This document shows positions 24,723-32,250 of a stretch of DNA of 64,000 nucleotides, in pieces. Made by a program: the position numbers and the translations under genes. Numbering within the stretch: the stretch's first letter is position 1; each line of letters begins with the position of its first letter. Source of the DNA: Rubrobacter calidifluminis (GTDB lineage: Bacteria; Actinomycetota; Rubrobacteria; Rubrobacterales; Rubrobacteraceae); contig NZ_JAQKGV010000005.1 of assembly GCF_028617075.1 (NCBI RefSeq), positions 62,001 to 126,000 of the forward strand, given 5' to 3'. The notes beneath the pieces were generated by a model. That model was not told the origin of the DNA. It saw only the letters and a list, made by a program, of their open reading frames with translations, and did no database searches.

Positions 24723-25448
24723 ATGGCCGAAACGAAGATCCGCCAGCACCACGAACAAGAGGAGGAGAACCTCCCGGTCCAGTACATAAACTACACCTTC
24801 TTCAAGCTCGACCCGCTCTGGAGGAGGCTCCCGTCCGAGGAGCGTGAGCGCGGCAAGCAGGAGTTCCTGGACGCGGTGGAGAGCGGCGCGGAGCAGATGA
24901 TCCTGCGCTCCTACTCCCTGCTCGGGCTCCGCTCTGACGCAGACTTTATGCTCTGGCGCATCGCATACGACCTGGACGCCTTCGAGAGGATGACCGGCGC
25001 GCTGCTCAACACCGGGCTCGGCCGGTACCTCTCGGTCGCCTACTCCTACTTCGCCATCAGCCGCCGCTCCATCTACGTCGGGGAACACACACCCGGCTTC
25101 GAGAACAAACGTTACATCGTACCCGGAGAGGGAGAGTATCTCTTCGTCTATCCGTTCGTGAAGCGTCGCGAGTGGTACCGGCTCCCGCTCGAAGAGCGCC
25201 AGCGGATGATGAACGAGCACATGAAGGTCGGCCGCGCCCACTACCCGATAAAAAACAACACCGCCTACTGCTTCGGCATCGACGACTACGAGTTCATCCT
25301 CTCCTTCGAGGCCGAGTCCCCGAAGAAGTTTCAGGACCTCATGATGGATCTGCGCGAGACCGAGGCCAGCAGCTATACCGAACTCGACACCCCCATCTTC
25401 ACCTGCCGACGTAGATCTTTACCGGATATCCTAGATTTTTTAGGATAG
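24723..25448 (+). CDS. hemQ: Coproheme decarboxylase HemQ (chlorite dismutase family)
   Basis: The 241-residue protein has the chlorite-dismutase-fold pattern of HemQ. The reactive tyrosine lies in YPFVKRREWYRL (near residue 144) and the proximal heme His in MKVGRAHYPIKNNTAY (near residue 170), followed by FGIDDYEFILSFE. HemQ converts coproheme III to heme b in the coproporphyrin-dependent route of actinobacteria and firmicutes. The arginine that gives chlorite dismutases their activity is not evident, which favours HemQ. The gene is translated with the aldo/keto reductase 3 bases upstream. Confidence 0.92.
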   Translation: MAETKIRQHHEQEEENLPVQYINYTFFKLDPLWRRLPSEERERGKQEFLDAVESGAEQMILRSYSLLGLRSDADFMLWRIAYDLDAFERMTGALLNTGLGRYLSVAYSYFAISRRSIYVGEHTPGFENKRYIVPGEGEYLFVYPFVKRREWYRLPLEERQRMMNEHMKVGRAHYPIKNNTAYCFGIDDYEFILSFEAESPKKFQDLMMDLRETEASSYTELDTPIFTCRRRSLPDILDFLG

Positions 25449-25471
25449 TTAACAATGCAGCCGTAGAGATG

Positions 25472-25543
25472 CAGGTTTAACCTGCTGTATAATTTCAGGT
25501 ACGCACCAACCTTGGCCGGAGGGCCTGTTTATGGCCCTCCGGC
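25472..25543 (+). other. Palindrome and stem-loop between hemQ and cysM, role unknown
   Basis: A perfect palindrome GCAGGTTTAACCTGC (25472-25486) overlaps the approach to a TATAAT at 25489-25494. A stem-loop follows: GCCGGAGGGCC (25515-25525) with GGCCCTCCGGC (25533-25543), extended by TTCAG/CTGAA. The stem is followed by A residues rather than T on the plus strand and has no T-run on the minus strand, so it is not a standard terminator. It could be an operator plus a short structured RNA. Confidence 0.35.
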
Positions 25544-25578
25544 TGAAAAAACTCTGAGAGCATCCCCACCACCCCGGC

Positions 25579-25606
25579 TGGACAGCGGGCATCCCGTCTG
25601 TATAAT
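25579..25606 (+). promoter_or_regulatory. Promoter of the cysM operon, probably leaderless
   Basis: TGGACA (25579-25584) and a perfect TATAAT (25601-25606) are 16 bases apart. The cysM ATG begins at 25616, so the transcript would start only about 3 bases before the start codon and no ribosome site is present. Confidence 0.7.
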
Positions 25607-25615
25607 AATCCCGAC

Positions 25616-26539
25616 ATGATTACTCGGATTAGAGACAGGATAGGCGCACGCCCTACGGAGCTGGTCGGCAACACCCCTCTGGTGGAGCTATCTGGCATCG
25701 GGCGTGAGGTACCCGGGGTAAGGATTCTTGGCAAAGCGGAGTGGTACAACCCGGGAGGCTCGGTCAAGGACCGTCCGGCGCTGTGGATGATCCGCGCCGG
25801 CGAGAGGAGGGGGGCCCTCAGGAAAGGCAAGACGATCCTCGACGCGACCAGCGGCAACACGGGCATAGCGTACGCCTGGATCGGGGCGACGCTTGGCTAC
25901 CGGGTGAAGCTGTGCATGCCGGCCAACGCGAGCGAGGAGCGCAAGAAGATCCTGAGGGCGTACGGGGTAGAGATCGTGCTCACGGACCCGGGAGAGGGTT
26001 CGGACGGGGCGATCCGGGAGGCGAGGAGGCTTTACGCCGAGGATCCGGAGCGGTATTTCTATCCGGACCAGTACTCCAACCCGGCCAATCCGAGGGCGCA
26101 CTACGAGACCACGGCGCCCGAGATCTGGGAGCAGACGGCCGGGGAGGTTACGCACTTCGTCGCCGGGCTCGGCACCAGCGGCACCTTCGTCGGGACCGCG
26201 CGAAGACTCAAGGAGTACAACCCGGAGATAAAGGTGATCTCCTTCGAGCCGGACTCTCCGTTCCACGGCCTCGAGGGCATGAAACACATGGAGAGTGCGA
26301 TCGTACCCGAGATCTACGACCCGCTCGTCGCCGACGAGAACCGCGCCGCCTCGACCGAGGCGGCCTACGCGATGGTGAAGCGGGTGGCGCGCGAGGAGGG
26401 GCTGCTCATCGGCATCTCCGCCGGGGCCGCGGTGGCCACCTCGCTCGAAGTTGCAAAGGAGATCGGGGAGGGGGTCGTCGTGACGATACTGCCCGACGGG
26501 GCGGACAAGTACCTCTCCGAGAGCTTCTGGGAGGACTAG
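25616..26539 (+). CDS. cysM: O-phosphoserine/O-acetylserine sulfhydrylase, CysM type
   Basis: The 307-residue PLP enzyme has the cysteine synthase motifs: the PLP lysine in NPGGSVKDRPALWMI (near residue 50), TSGNTGIAYA near residue 82 and GLGTSGTFVG near residue 184. It ends with the charged C-terminal tail typical of actinobacterial CysM. With the JAMM protease, CysO carrier and MoeZ genes directly downstream, it most likely moves the thiocarboxylate sulfur of CysO onto O-phosphoserine to form a CysO-cysteine adduct, as in Mycobacterium tuberculosis. The ATG follows a TATAAT by 9 bases with no ribosome site. Confidence 0.93.
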   Translation: MITRIRDRIGARPTELVGNTPLVELSGIGREVPGVRILGKAEWYNPGGSVKDRPALWMIRAGERRGALRKGKTILDATSGNTGIAYAWIGATLGYRVKLCMPANASEERKKILRAYGVEIVLTDPGEGSDGAIREARRLYAEDPERYFYPDQYSNPANPRAHYETTAPEIWEQTAGEVTHFVAGLGTSGTFVGTARRLKEYNPEIKVISFEPDSPFHGLEGMKHMESAIVPEIYDPLVADENRAASTEAAYAMVKRVAREEGLLIGISAGAAVATSLEVAKEIGEGVVVTILPDGADKYLSESFWED

Positions 26540-26959
26540 TTGCCGCTAAAGATCGGACGGGGAGACATCCGCAACATCGAGGAACATGCGAGGGAGGCGT
26601 ACCCGGAGGAATGCGCCGGCGTGCTCGTCGGGATGAACGCCGGGGAGACGAAGATCGTGGTGGACGTGTGGCGGGCGGAGAACACCCACGAGGGTGAGCG
26701 CGAGCGCCGCTTCCTCATCGAACCTTTGAAGATAAGGGAGTTCGAGGAGAGGGCCGAGGAGCGGGAGATGGAAGTCCTCGGCTTCTACCACACCCACCCG
26801 GATCATCCGGCGGAACCCTCGGAGTACGACCGGGAGCATGCCTGGCCCGGGTGGTCCTACGTCATAGCCTCTGTCGGGGCCGACGGCATCAAGGACATAC
26901 GTTCCTGGGTGCTCAAGGCCGACCGCTCGGGTTACGACGAAGAGACGCTGGTGGAGTAG
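26540..26959 (+). CDS. mec: JAMM/MPN metallopeptidase (Mec-type, cleaves CysO-cysteine)
   Basis: The 139-residue zinc peptidase shows the complete JAMM motif: a glutamate in the N-terminal helix near ECAGVLVG, then YHTHPDHPAEPSEYD near residue 86 (H-x-H-P-x7-S-x2-D). In the mycobacterial pathway Mec releases cysteine from the CysO-cysteine adduct. Here it may also trim the six residues that follow the Gly-Gly of CysO. The TTG start at 26540 abuts the cysM stop, so the two are coupled. Confidence 0.92.
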   Translation: MPLKIGRGDIRNIEEHAREAYPEECAGVLVGMNAGETKIVVDVWRAENTHEGERERRFLIEPLKIREFEERAEEREMEVLGFYHTHPDHPAEPSEYDREHAWPGWSYVIASVGADGIKDIRSWVLKADRSGYDEETLVE

Positions 26960-26978
26960 AGAGAAGGAGTCACGTAAG

Positions 26979-27269
26979 ATGCCCAAGGTCAAGATTCCAA
27001 CGCCCTTGAGACAGTATGCGGGGGGCAACGCCGAGGTCACCATCACCGGCAAGACCGCCGGGGAGGCTCTCGGCAAACTCGCCGAGGAGTACCCGGAGCT
27101 CAGGCAGCACCTCTACACCGGGGACGGCAAGCTTCGCTCGTTCGTGAACGTCTACAAGGGTGACGAGGACATCCGCTACCTCGACGGGCCGGAGACCGCC
27201 GTCTCGGATGACGACGAGCTCTCGATCATCCCGTCCATCGCGGGGGGTTGTCGCGGGGAGACCCGCTGA
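26979..27269 (+). CDS. cysO: CysO sulfur-carrier protein (MoaD/ThiS family), precursor form
   Basis: The 96-residue ubiquitin-like protein has the MoaD/CysO pattern, with PTPLRQYAGGNAEV at the start, a central ELRQHLYTG segment and LSIIPSIAGG near the end. The sulfur-accepting Gly-Gly is not terminal: six residues (CRGETR) follow before TGA. Mature CysO must end in Gly-Gly to be adenylated and thiocarboxylated, so proteolysis would be required. The ATG follows AGAGAGAAGGAG closely after the JAMM peptidase gene. Confidence 0.93.
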   Translation: MPKVKIPTPLRQYAGGNAEVTITGKTAGEALGKLAEEYPELRQHLYTGDGKLRSFVNVYKGDEDIRYLDGPETAVSDDDELSIIPSIAGGCRGETR

Positions 27270-27336
27270 GATCCCATTACGGCGGGCCGCGGTTCGCCCC
27301 GGCTCAGGAGAGCAAAGTCAGGAGTTTCAGGAAGAC

Positions 27337-28518
27337 ATGCAGACGCGCAAACCTCTGATACACGAGACGAACGGGCAGGTCGAGCTTACCAACGAGGAGA
27401 TCGCCCGCTACAGCCGCCACCTGATCATGCCCGAAGTGGCGCTGGAGGGGCAGAAGAAGCTCAAGCAGGCCCGGGTGCTGACGATCGGAGCCGGCGGGCT
27501 CGGCGCGCCGCTCGCGATGTACCTCGCGGCGGCGGGGGTCGGCACCATCGGGATCGTCGACTTCGACGTCGTCGACGAGTCGAACCTGCACCGGCAGATC
27601 ATCCACGGGACCTCCGATGTGGGCCGGCCCAAGCTCGAGAGCGCCCGCGAGACCATCGAGGACATAAACCCCAACGTCAGGGTCGAGGCCTTCGAGGAGC
27701 AGCTGACGAGCGAGAATGCCCTCGACATCTTCCGCGACTTCGACATCATCGTCGACGGCACGGACAACTTCCCGACCCGCTATCTCGTCAACGACGCATG
27801 CGTCCTTCTGGGCAAGCCGAACGTCTACGGCTCCATCTTCCGCTTCGAGGGGCAGGCGAGCGTGTTCTACGCGGAGGAAGGGCCGTGCTACCGCTGCCTC
27901 TACCCCGAGCCGCCGCCTCCGGGGCTCGTCCCGAGCTGCGCCGAGGGTGGGGTGCTGGGGATCCTTCCCGGCGCGATCGGGGTCATCCAGGCCACCGAGA
28001 CGGTGAAGCTCATCCTCGGGATCGGGGAGCCCCTGATCGGGCGGCTCCTGCTCTACGACGCCCTTGGCATGCGCTTCCGGGAGATGAAGCTGCGCAAGAA
28101 CCCCCAGTGCCCGATCTGCGGTGAGAACCGTACGATCCACGAGCTCATAGACTACGAGGAGTTCTGCGGCATCCCGCAGGCCCGGGCGGCCGAGGAGGAG
28201 AACGAGGTGCCGGAGATCACCGTGCAGGAGCTCAAGGAGAAGCTCGACCGCGGCGAGATCTCGGTGCTCGACGTACGCGAGCCGCACGAGTATGCGGTCG
28301 CGAACATCGGGGCTCCGCTCATCCCGCTCGGTGAGTTGCCGGAGCGCCTGGCCGAGCTCGACCGCGACAGGCCGCTCGCCGTCCACTGCAAGAGCGGTGC
28401 GCGCAGCGCCAGGGCCGTGAAGCTTCTGCGGGACGCCGGCTTCGAGAACGTCTACAACGTCAAGGGCGGGATCAACGCCTGGAGCGAGGAGATAGACCCG
28501 AGCGTCCCGAAGTACTAG
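27337..28518 (+). CDS. moeZ: MoeZ-type adenylyltransferase/sulfurtransferase (E1-like plus rhodanese)
   Basis: The 393-residue protein has an N-terminal ThiF/MoeB E1 domain: RYSRHLIMPEVALEGQ, the ATP loop IGAGGLGAPLAMYLAAAG near residue 52, zinc CxxC pairs in CYRC and CPICG, and DGTDNFPTRYL near residue 145. A C-terminal rhodanese domain (from about residue 285) carries the active Cys in LAVHCKSGARSARAV. It adenylates the CysO C-terminus and loads sulfur. I placed the start at ATG 27337, where homology begins, behind CAGGA. It completes the cysM-mec-cysO-moeZ cassette. Confidence 0.93.
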   Translation: MQTRKPLIHETNGQVELTNEEIARYSRHLIMPEVALEGQKKLKQARVLTIGAGGLGAPLAMYLAAAGVGTIGIVDFDVVDESNLHRQIIHGTSDVGRPKLESARETIEDINPNVRVEAFEEQLTSENALDIFRDFDIIVDGTDNFPTRYLVNDACVLLGKPNVYGSIFRFEGQASVFYAEEGPCYRCLYPEPPPPGLVPSCAEGGVLGILPGAIGVIQATETVKLILGIGEPLIGRLLLYDALGMRFREMKLRKNPQCPICGENRTIHELIDYEEFCGIPQARAAEEENEVPEITVQELKEKLDRGEISVLDVREPHEYAVANIGAPLIPLGELPERLAELDRDRPLAVHCKSGARSARAVKLLRDAGFENVYNVKGGINAWSEEIDPSVPKY

Positions 28519-28570
28519 GGAGATCACAACTCCGGCGGGCGGGGGTCGTGCGGTTCACGGCCCCCGCTTT

Positions 28571-29317
28571 TCAGTGCACGTAGGAGGCGCCGTTTATATC
28601 TATCGTGGCCCCGGTCGCGTGGCGGACGGCCCCGGAGGCCAGGAAGGCGACGACGTTCGCGACCTCCTGCGGTGGTGCCAGCGAGCCGAGGGGTATCTCG
28701 CGTGCGGGATCCTCGCCGCCGCGCCGGACGAACTCGCGGGCCATCTCCGTCTCGACGAAGCCGGGGGCCACGGTGTAGGCGAGGATTCCCTCCCGGGCGA
28801 ATCCCCGGGCGATGGTGCGGGTGAGCGAGACCATGCCTCCCTTGGAGGCAGCGTAGGGCATGTACTCGGGGTCGTCCCCGCGGAAGGCCGCCCGGCTCGC
28901 GACGTTGATGATCGTGCCGCCCCCGCGCTCCCTGAAGTGGAGGATGGCCTTCCGGCAGAGATCCGCGGCGGAGATCAGGTTGATCCCGAGCGTCCTCTGC
29001 CAGACCTCCTTCCAGCGACCACCGTCTTCCACGGAGACCGGCTCGTAGATGCCTGCGTTGTTCACCAGCACGTCTACCCGTCCCCGCCACCCGACCGCCT
29101 CGGACCAGAGCCCCTCCACGGAGGATGCGTCCTCCAGGTCGGCCCCCACGCAGAGACAGTGCCCGGTCTCGGAGGCTATCTTTCGCGCCTCCCTCTCGCC
29201 CCTGTTGTAGTGGAGCACCACCCCGGCCCCGGCCCCGCACAGCGTCCTCACGATGGCCTCGCCGATGCCACGCGACCCGCCGGTAACGAGCGCCACCCTG
29301 TCCCGCAGAAAATCCAT
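28571..29317 (-). CDS. FabG-like short-chain dehydrogenase/reductase
   Basis: The 248-residue protein is a classical SDR: cofactor motif VTGGSRGIGEAIV near residue 12, LVNNAGIY near 85, catalytic Ser in NVASRAA and Tyr-Lys in YMPYAASKGG near 150-157. The C-terminal GATIDINGASYV resembles 3-oxoacyl-ACP reductases. The ATG at 29317 has GGAGGGGC upstream. It is a single gene convergent with moeZ, so its substrate cannot be inferred from context. Confidence 0.9.
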   Translation of the reverse strand: MDFLRDRVALVTGGSRGIGEAIVRTLCGAGAGVVLHYNRGEREARKIASETGHCLCVGADLEDASSVEGLWSEAVGWRGRVDVLVNNAGIYEPVSVEDGGRWKEVWQRTLGINLISAADLCRKAILHFRERGGGTIINVASRAAFRGDDPEYMPYAASKGGMVSLTRTIARGFAREGILAYTVAPGFVETEMAREFVRRGGEDPAREIPLGSLAPPQEVANVVAFLASGAVRHATGATIDINGASYVH

Positions 29318-29451
29318 CCAGAAAGCCCCTCCGCAGCGTTTGCCTCCAGCAAGCGACATTCTGGCAGAAGTCGTCTCCTGTGGCAGGGCGGGGATCCGTA
29401 TACCGGCGCGACGGCGAGAGGCGGACCCGCGCAGGTCCGCCTCCTGCTCCT

Positions 29452-30393
29452 TCAGGTGCTCACGATCTTCACGGCATCGGCGATGATGTAACCTCCGGCC
29501 GAGGTCCAGCGGGAGATTCTCACGCAGGCAGAGTCTCCGGCTGCGAGCGTGAACGTGCCGAGGTTGTTCCAGCGGCCGCCGTTTTTGGTCTGGTCCACCC
29601 GCACCCACTCGAGCCCCGAGGTCGTCTGGATCCCGACCGGGACCGAAGGGTTGTACCCCGGGGAGCTCGGCCACCAAGCGTACACCTTGTAACTCCCGGT
29701 AGTCGGGATCTTGAACCTGTAGAGCGCGTCGTCCGAGACGGCCTTCGGGGTGGTGTAACGGTAGTTCCGGCCGTGTTTCTGTCCGTTCCAGGAGCTCGTC
29801 TTCCAGTTGCTGGAGGCCGAAAACCGGGCGCTGGCGTTGTCCACCACCTGCCTGTAGACCTGGGCTGCGCCGGCGTACTGGGCGACGTAGCTCATGTAGA
29901 GGTCCCAGTTCCAGTAGGGACCAGGGTCCTTGTGATGGTCAACCCCTCCATACTCACCAGGGTTGTTCGGGTCCGGTACCTCATCATGCCCGATTATGTG
30001 CTCGCGGTCTATCGCTATCCTGTACTTCTCGCACAGATACGCCGTCAGCCTCGCCGAAGAGCGGTACATCGCATCCGTGAACCACGAAGGGTCGTCTATG
30101 TAGCCCTCGTGCTCTATCCCTACCGAGTGCTCGTTGTAGTACCAGTTGCCCGCGTGCCAGGCGATGTCCTTCTCGAGAACCGACTGTCCTATGTAGCCGT
30201 CGGAGGAGCGCACCACGTAGTGGGCCGAGGACTGGGCTGCGGGGTTTTCGAACCAGTTTATCGTGGCCGACCAGGAGCCCTGGGTGACGTGGATTATGAC
30301 CATGTCTATTGAGTAGTCGGTGGGGCGGTTTGCGGGGGTGTAGTTCGCCGTGCTCGCGGGGTAGTAGCCTGCGTAGGGGTAGTCCGCACCCAT
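29452..30393 (-). CDS. N-acetylmuramoyl-L-alanine amidase (Amidase_2) with golvesin-like C-terminal domain
   Basis: The 313-residue protein has an Amidase_2/PGRP zinc domain in residues 15-155. Zinc ligands are the His of DMVIIHVTQGS near residue 35 and the His/Asp cluster in HIIGHDEVPD and GVDHHKDPGPYWNW; EHEGYID supplies the acidic residue. Residues 185-313 form a golvesin/xanthan-lyase-like beta domain (WSSSPGYNP-type, VRVDQTKNGGRWNNLGTF, SAGGYIIADAVKIV) likely to bind glycan. No signal peptide is visible. Its ATG overlaps the TAA of the upstream gene (TAATG), so the two proteins are made together and probably act on peptidoglycan. Confidence 0.88.
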   Translation of the reverse strand: MGADYPYAGYYPASTANYTPANRPTDYSIDMVIIHVTQGSWSATINWFENPAAQSSAHYVVRSSDGYIGQSVLEKDIAWHAGNWYYNEHSVGIEHEGYIDDPSWFTDAMYRSSARLTAYLCEKYRIAIDREHIIGHDEVPDPNNPGEYGGVDHHKDPGPYWNWDLYMSYVAQYAGAAQVYRQVVDNASARFSASSNWKTSSWNGQKHGRNYRYTTPKAVSDDALYRFKIPTTGSYKVYAWWPSSPGYNPSVPVGIQTTSGLEWVRVDQTKNGGRWNNLGTFTLAAGDSACVRISRWTSAGGYIIADAVKIVST

Positions 30394-31034
30394 TACGAGA
30401 TCTCCCGCGCCTGCAGGACGATCCGTTCCCCGCCGCTGGTACGTCTGGAGGCCCCTTTTCTCAGGGTCTGGAGGACCTGGGCCGCGTAAAGGTCCCCACC
30501 CCCCACACCCGAGACGGCTTCGTACCTCGGGCCGTGCCCTCCCCTTCCGGAGACGGCTCCGTACCAGCCGGCGAGGGTTGCGGGCCTCGCGCTGCCCTGG
30601 GAGGAGGCGAGCAGCGCCGCCCCGCCGAGGATGTTGGAGAAGCGATCAGTCTTGAGCCGGCGCTCCGGGATGCCGGTGAGCCTAGAGGCCGCGCCTAGTG
30701 TGTCGGCCGAGGGGTTCTGCACGAGCGCCATGATGCCGAAAGCGCCCCGTCTCTCCGGGTCCCCCCTGCGGTAGGAGCAGAGGCTGGCCGGAGGCATCTC
30801 CCAGTGGGTGTTGACGTAGCCCATGGCCAAAAGCAACTCGACCGGGACCCTGTATCTCTTCGCCGCCCGGTTGAACTCATTCTCCACCGACGACGACACC
30901 TCGACCCGGGCATAAGCCACGGGAGCGACGCCGAGCAACGCCGCGCCCCCGGCCAGACCGCCGCCGACCTTCAAGAACTCCCCGCGGTCCATGGTCCGGG
31001 ACAAGGCGCCCTCCATCCTTCTGGAAGATCTCAT
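30393..31034 (-). CDS. Exported lysozyme-like/unknown protein with Tat-like leader, coupled to the amidase
   Basis: The 213-residue protein starts at ATG 31034, behind GGAGAAGGAGGGG. The leader has Arg residues, then MDRGEFLKVGGGLAGGAALLG, similar to Tat signals although the twin Arg is atypical, with a likely cleavage after AYARV. The following domain (NRAAKRYRVPVELLLAMGYVNTHW... GAFGIMALVQN) resembles the opening of transglycosylase-like SLT folds, and a C-terminal part of Gly/Ser-rich repeats follows. The catalytic glutamate may be that of the HWEMPP segment; this is uncertain. Coupling to the amidase suggests a wall-remodelling pair. Confidence 0.65.
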   Translation of the reverse strand: MRSSRRMEGALSRTMDRGEFLKVGGGLAGGAALLGVAPVAYARVEVSSSVENEFNRAAKRYRVPVELLLAMGYVNTHWEMPPASLCSYRRGDPERRGAFGIMALVQNPSADTLGAASRLTGIPERRLKTDRFSNILGGAALLASSQGSARPATLAGWYGAVSGRGGHGPRYEAVSGVGGGDLYAAQVLQTLRKGASRRTSGGERIVLQAREIS

Positions 31035-31191
31035 GCTCGTCCCCTCCTTCTCCGGGAGATGAGATCCGCGCAACGATCCGTCCTCCTCATCGCGTGGTCA
31101 TCTCGCCTCGACACAAGCTGTTATCGGCTGGGAGAAGGATGGGCTTTATCACTTCGAGCGGTCCGGCGGTTAGAGTTTTCACATCCTCCTG

Positions 31192-31758
31192 TCAGCGGAG
31201 GCGAACCCCGAAGTCTACAGTGTAGAGAGAGGCACCCCCGTTCTGCTCGAAGACCCCCTGGGCCACACCGACACCCACCTCGCGATATTCGCCGTTCAGG
31301 ATGTTCGCCCGATGCCCGGAGCTTTGCATCCAGGAGTCCATCACGCTCGCGGGCCGGCCGTAGGGACCGCTACCCCAGGCGATGTTCTCCCCCACGGTCC
31401 AGTAACGGTACCCGTCGGGGGTGTATCCAAAGGAGATCAGACGCTCATAAAAGCTCTGTCCGTCGTAGGAGTCGTGCGAGAAGTACTGCTTCTGCAGCAT
31501 CTCGCGCGAGTGCGCCCGGGCTGCGCGCTCCAGGATCGGGTTCACGCAGAGCGGTTTCAATCCGTTGTCGACCCGGATGCGGTTCTGACGCCAGAACACC
31601 CCCGCCTCGTAGCGGCTGAGCGTGATCTTGCCGCCGGAACATTTCCTTACCCCGATCCCGCCGCTCTGGGCAGCAACGGTCCGGGGGCAGAGCGCCAGGA
31701 CTACGAGAAAGGCGATGACGAGAGGGATGGCTGCGAAGAGACGAGGGGTCCGTACCAA
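31192..31758 (-). CDS. Secreted CAP (SCP/PR-1-like) domain protein
   Basis: The 188-residue protein has a signal peptide (residues 1-30, cleavage near VAA-QS) and a CAP domain: NRIRVDNGLKPLCVNPILERAARAHSREM, the FSHDSYDG segment with the first His, GENIAWG near residue 125 and SGHRANILNGEYREVGVGVA near 150. The paired cysteines C40 and C70 could form a disulfide. Bacterial CAP proteins are extracellular and mostly of unknown role. It is transcribed alone, and the strong hairpin upstream probably ends the HIT gene transcript. Confidence 0.9.
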   Translation of the reverse strand: MVRTPRLFAAIPLVIAFLVVLALCPRTVAAQSGGIGVRKCSGGKITLSRYEAGVFWRQNRIRVDNGLKPLCVNPILERAARAHSREMLQKQYFSHDSYDGQSFYERLISFGYTPDGYRYWTVGENIAWGSGPYGRPASVMDSWMQSSGHRANILNGEYREVGVGVAQGVFEQNGGASLYTVDFGVRLR

Positions 31759-31781
31759 GGGTTTGGATCTCCTTTCGAAAA

Positions 31782-31811
31782 CCGACCACCGGGATACATC
31801 CCGGTAGTCGG
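31782..31811 (-). terminator. Hairpin terminator downstream of the HIT gene
   Basis: On the minus strand a 13-bp stem (CCGACTACCGGGAT pairing with ATCCCGGTGGTCGG, with one wobble pair) has a very short loop and is followed by TTTT. It lies between the HIT gene and the CAP gene. It could also remain in the 5' leader of the CAP gene. Confidence 0.6.
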
Positions 31812-31858
31812 CAGGAGACCCGCAAAACTTTAAGCGGGGTCAGAGAAGGGGGCGTCCC

Positions 31859-32203
31859 TCACCCCGGCGGCCATCCCATCCTGCGCCCCCCGATCACGTG
31901 CAGGTGAAGGTGGTCTATGGTCTGGTTCGCGTCGGGACCGCAGTTGATCACCGCGCGCCAGCCGTTCTCGAGCCCCTCCCGGGCCGCGACCTCCTTCGCC
32001 ACCGTGAACAGATGCCCGACTATGGGTTCATCCTCCTCCGTCAGGTCGTCCAGGGAGGGGATGACCTTGCGGGGGACGACGAGCACGTGCGTCGGGGCCT
32101 GCGGGTTGATGTCGCGCAGGGCGATGCAGCGATCGTCCTCGTAGAGGATGTCGCCCGGTATCTCCCGGTCCATTATCTTCTGGAAGAGCGTCTTCTCTGC
32201 CAT
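31859..32203 (-). CDS. HIT-family (histidine triad) nucleotide-binding hydrolase, HINT type
   Basis: The 114-residue protein carries the histidine triad in TIDHLHLHVIGGRRMGWPPG at the C-terminus and the N-terminal HINT pattern FQKIMDREIPGDILYEDD. HINT enzymes hydrolyse AMP-lysine-type and other nucleoside phosphoramidates. The length and motif are normal for the family, with ATG at 32203. It is transcribed after the M42 peptidase gene with a 47-base gap. Confidence 0.95.
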   Translation of the reverse strand: MAEKTLFQKIMDREIPGDILYEDDRCIALRDINPQAPTHVLVVPRKVIPSLDDLTEEDEPIVGHLFTVAKEVAAREGLENGWRAVINCGPDANQTIDHLHLHVIGGRRMGWPPG

Positions 32204-32250
32204 ATCCGGGTAGCTTAGCCGCCGCGGCCCGTCGCTTCAAGCGAACCCTT

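Noticed and set aside
23637-25241. A 534-residue open frame on the minus strand opposite the aldo/keto reductase and hemQ genes
   Set aside because: It is the antisense shadow of two well-supported genes, rich in Glu/Val/Leu runs caused by GC-rich codons, with no known motif.
25515-25543. Stem-loop as terminator of hemQ
   Set aside because: The stem is followed by TGAAAAAA on the plus strand and has no trailing T-run on the minus strand, so it does not meet the terminator pattern.
29452-31034. Amidase and its partner as a phage lysis module
   Set aside because: No holin, tail or other phage gene is present; the leader peptide and golvesin-like domain fit a bacterial wall-remodelling pair.
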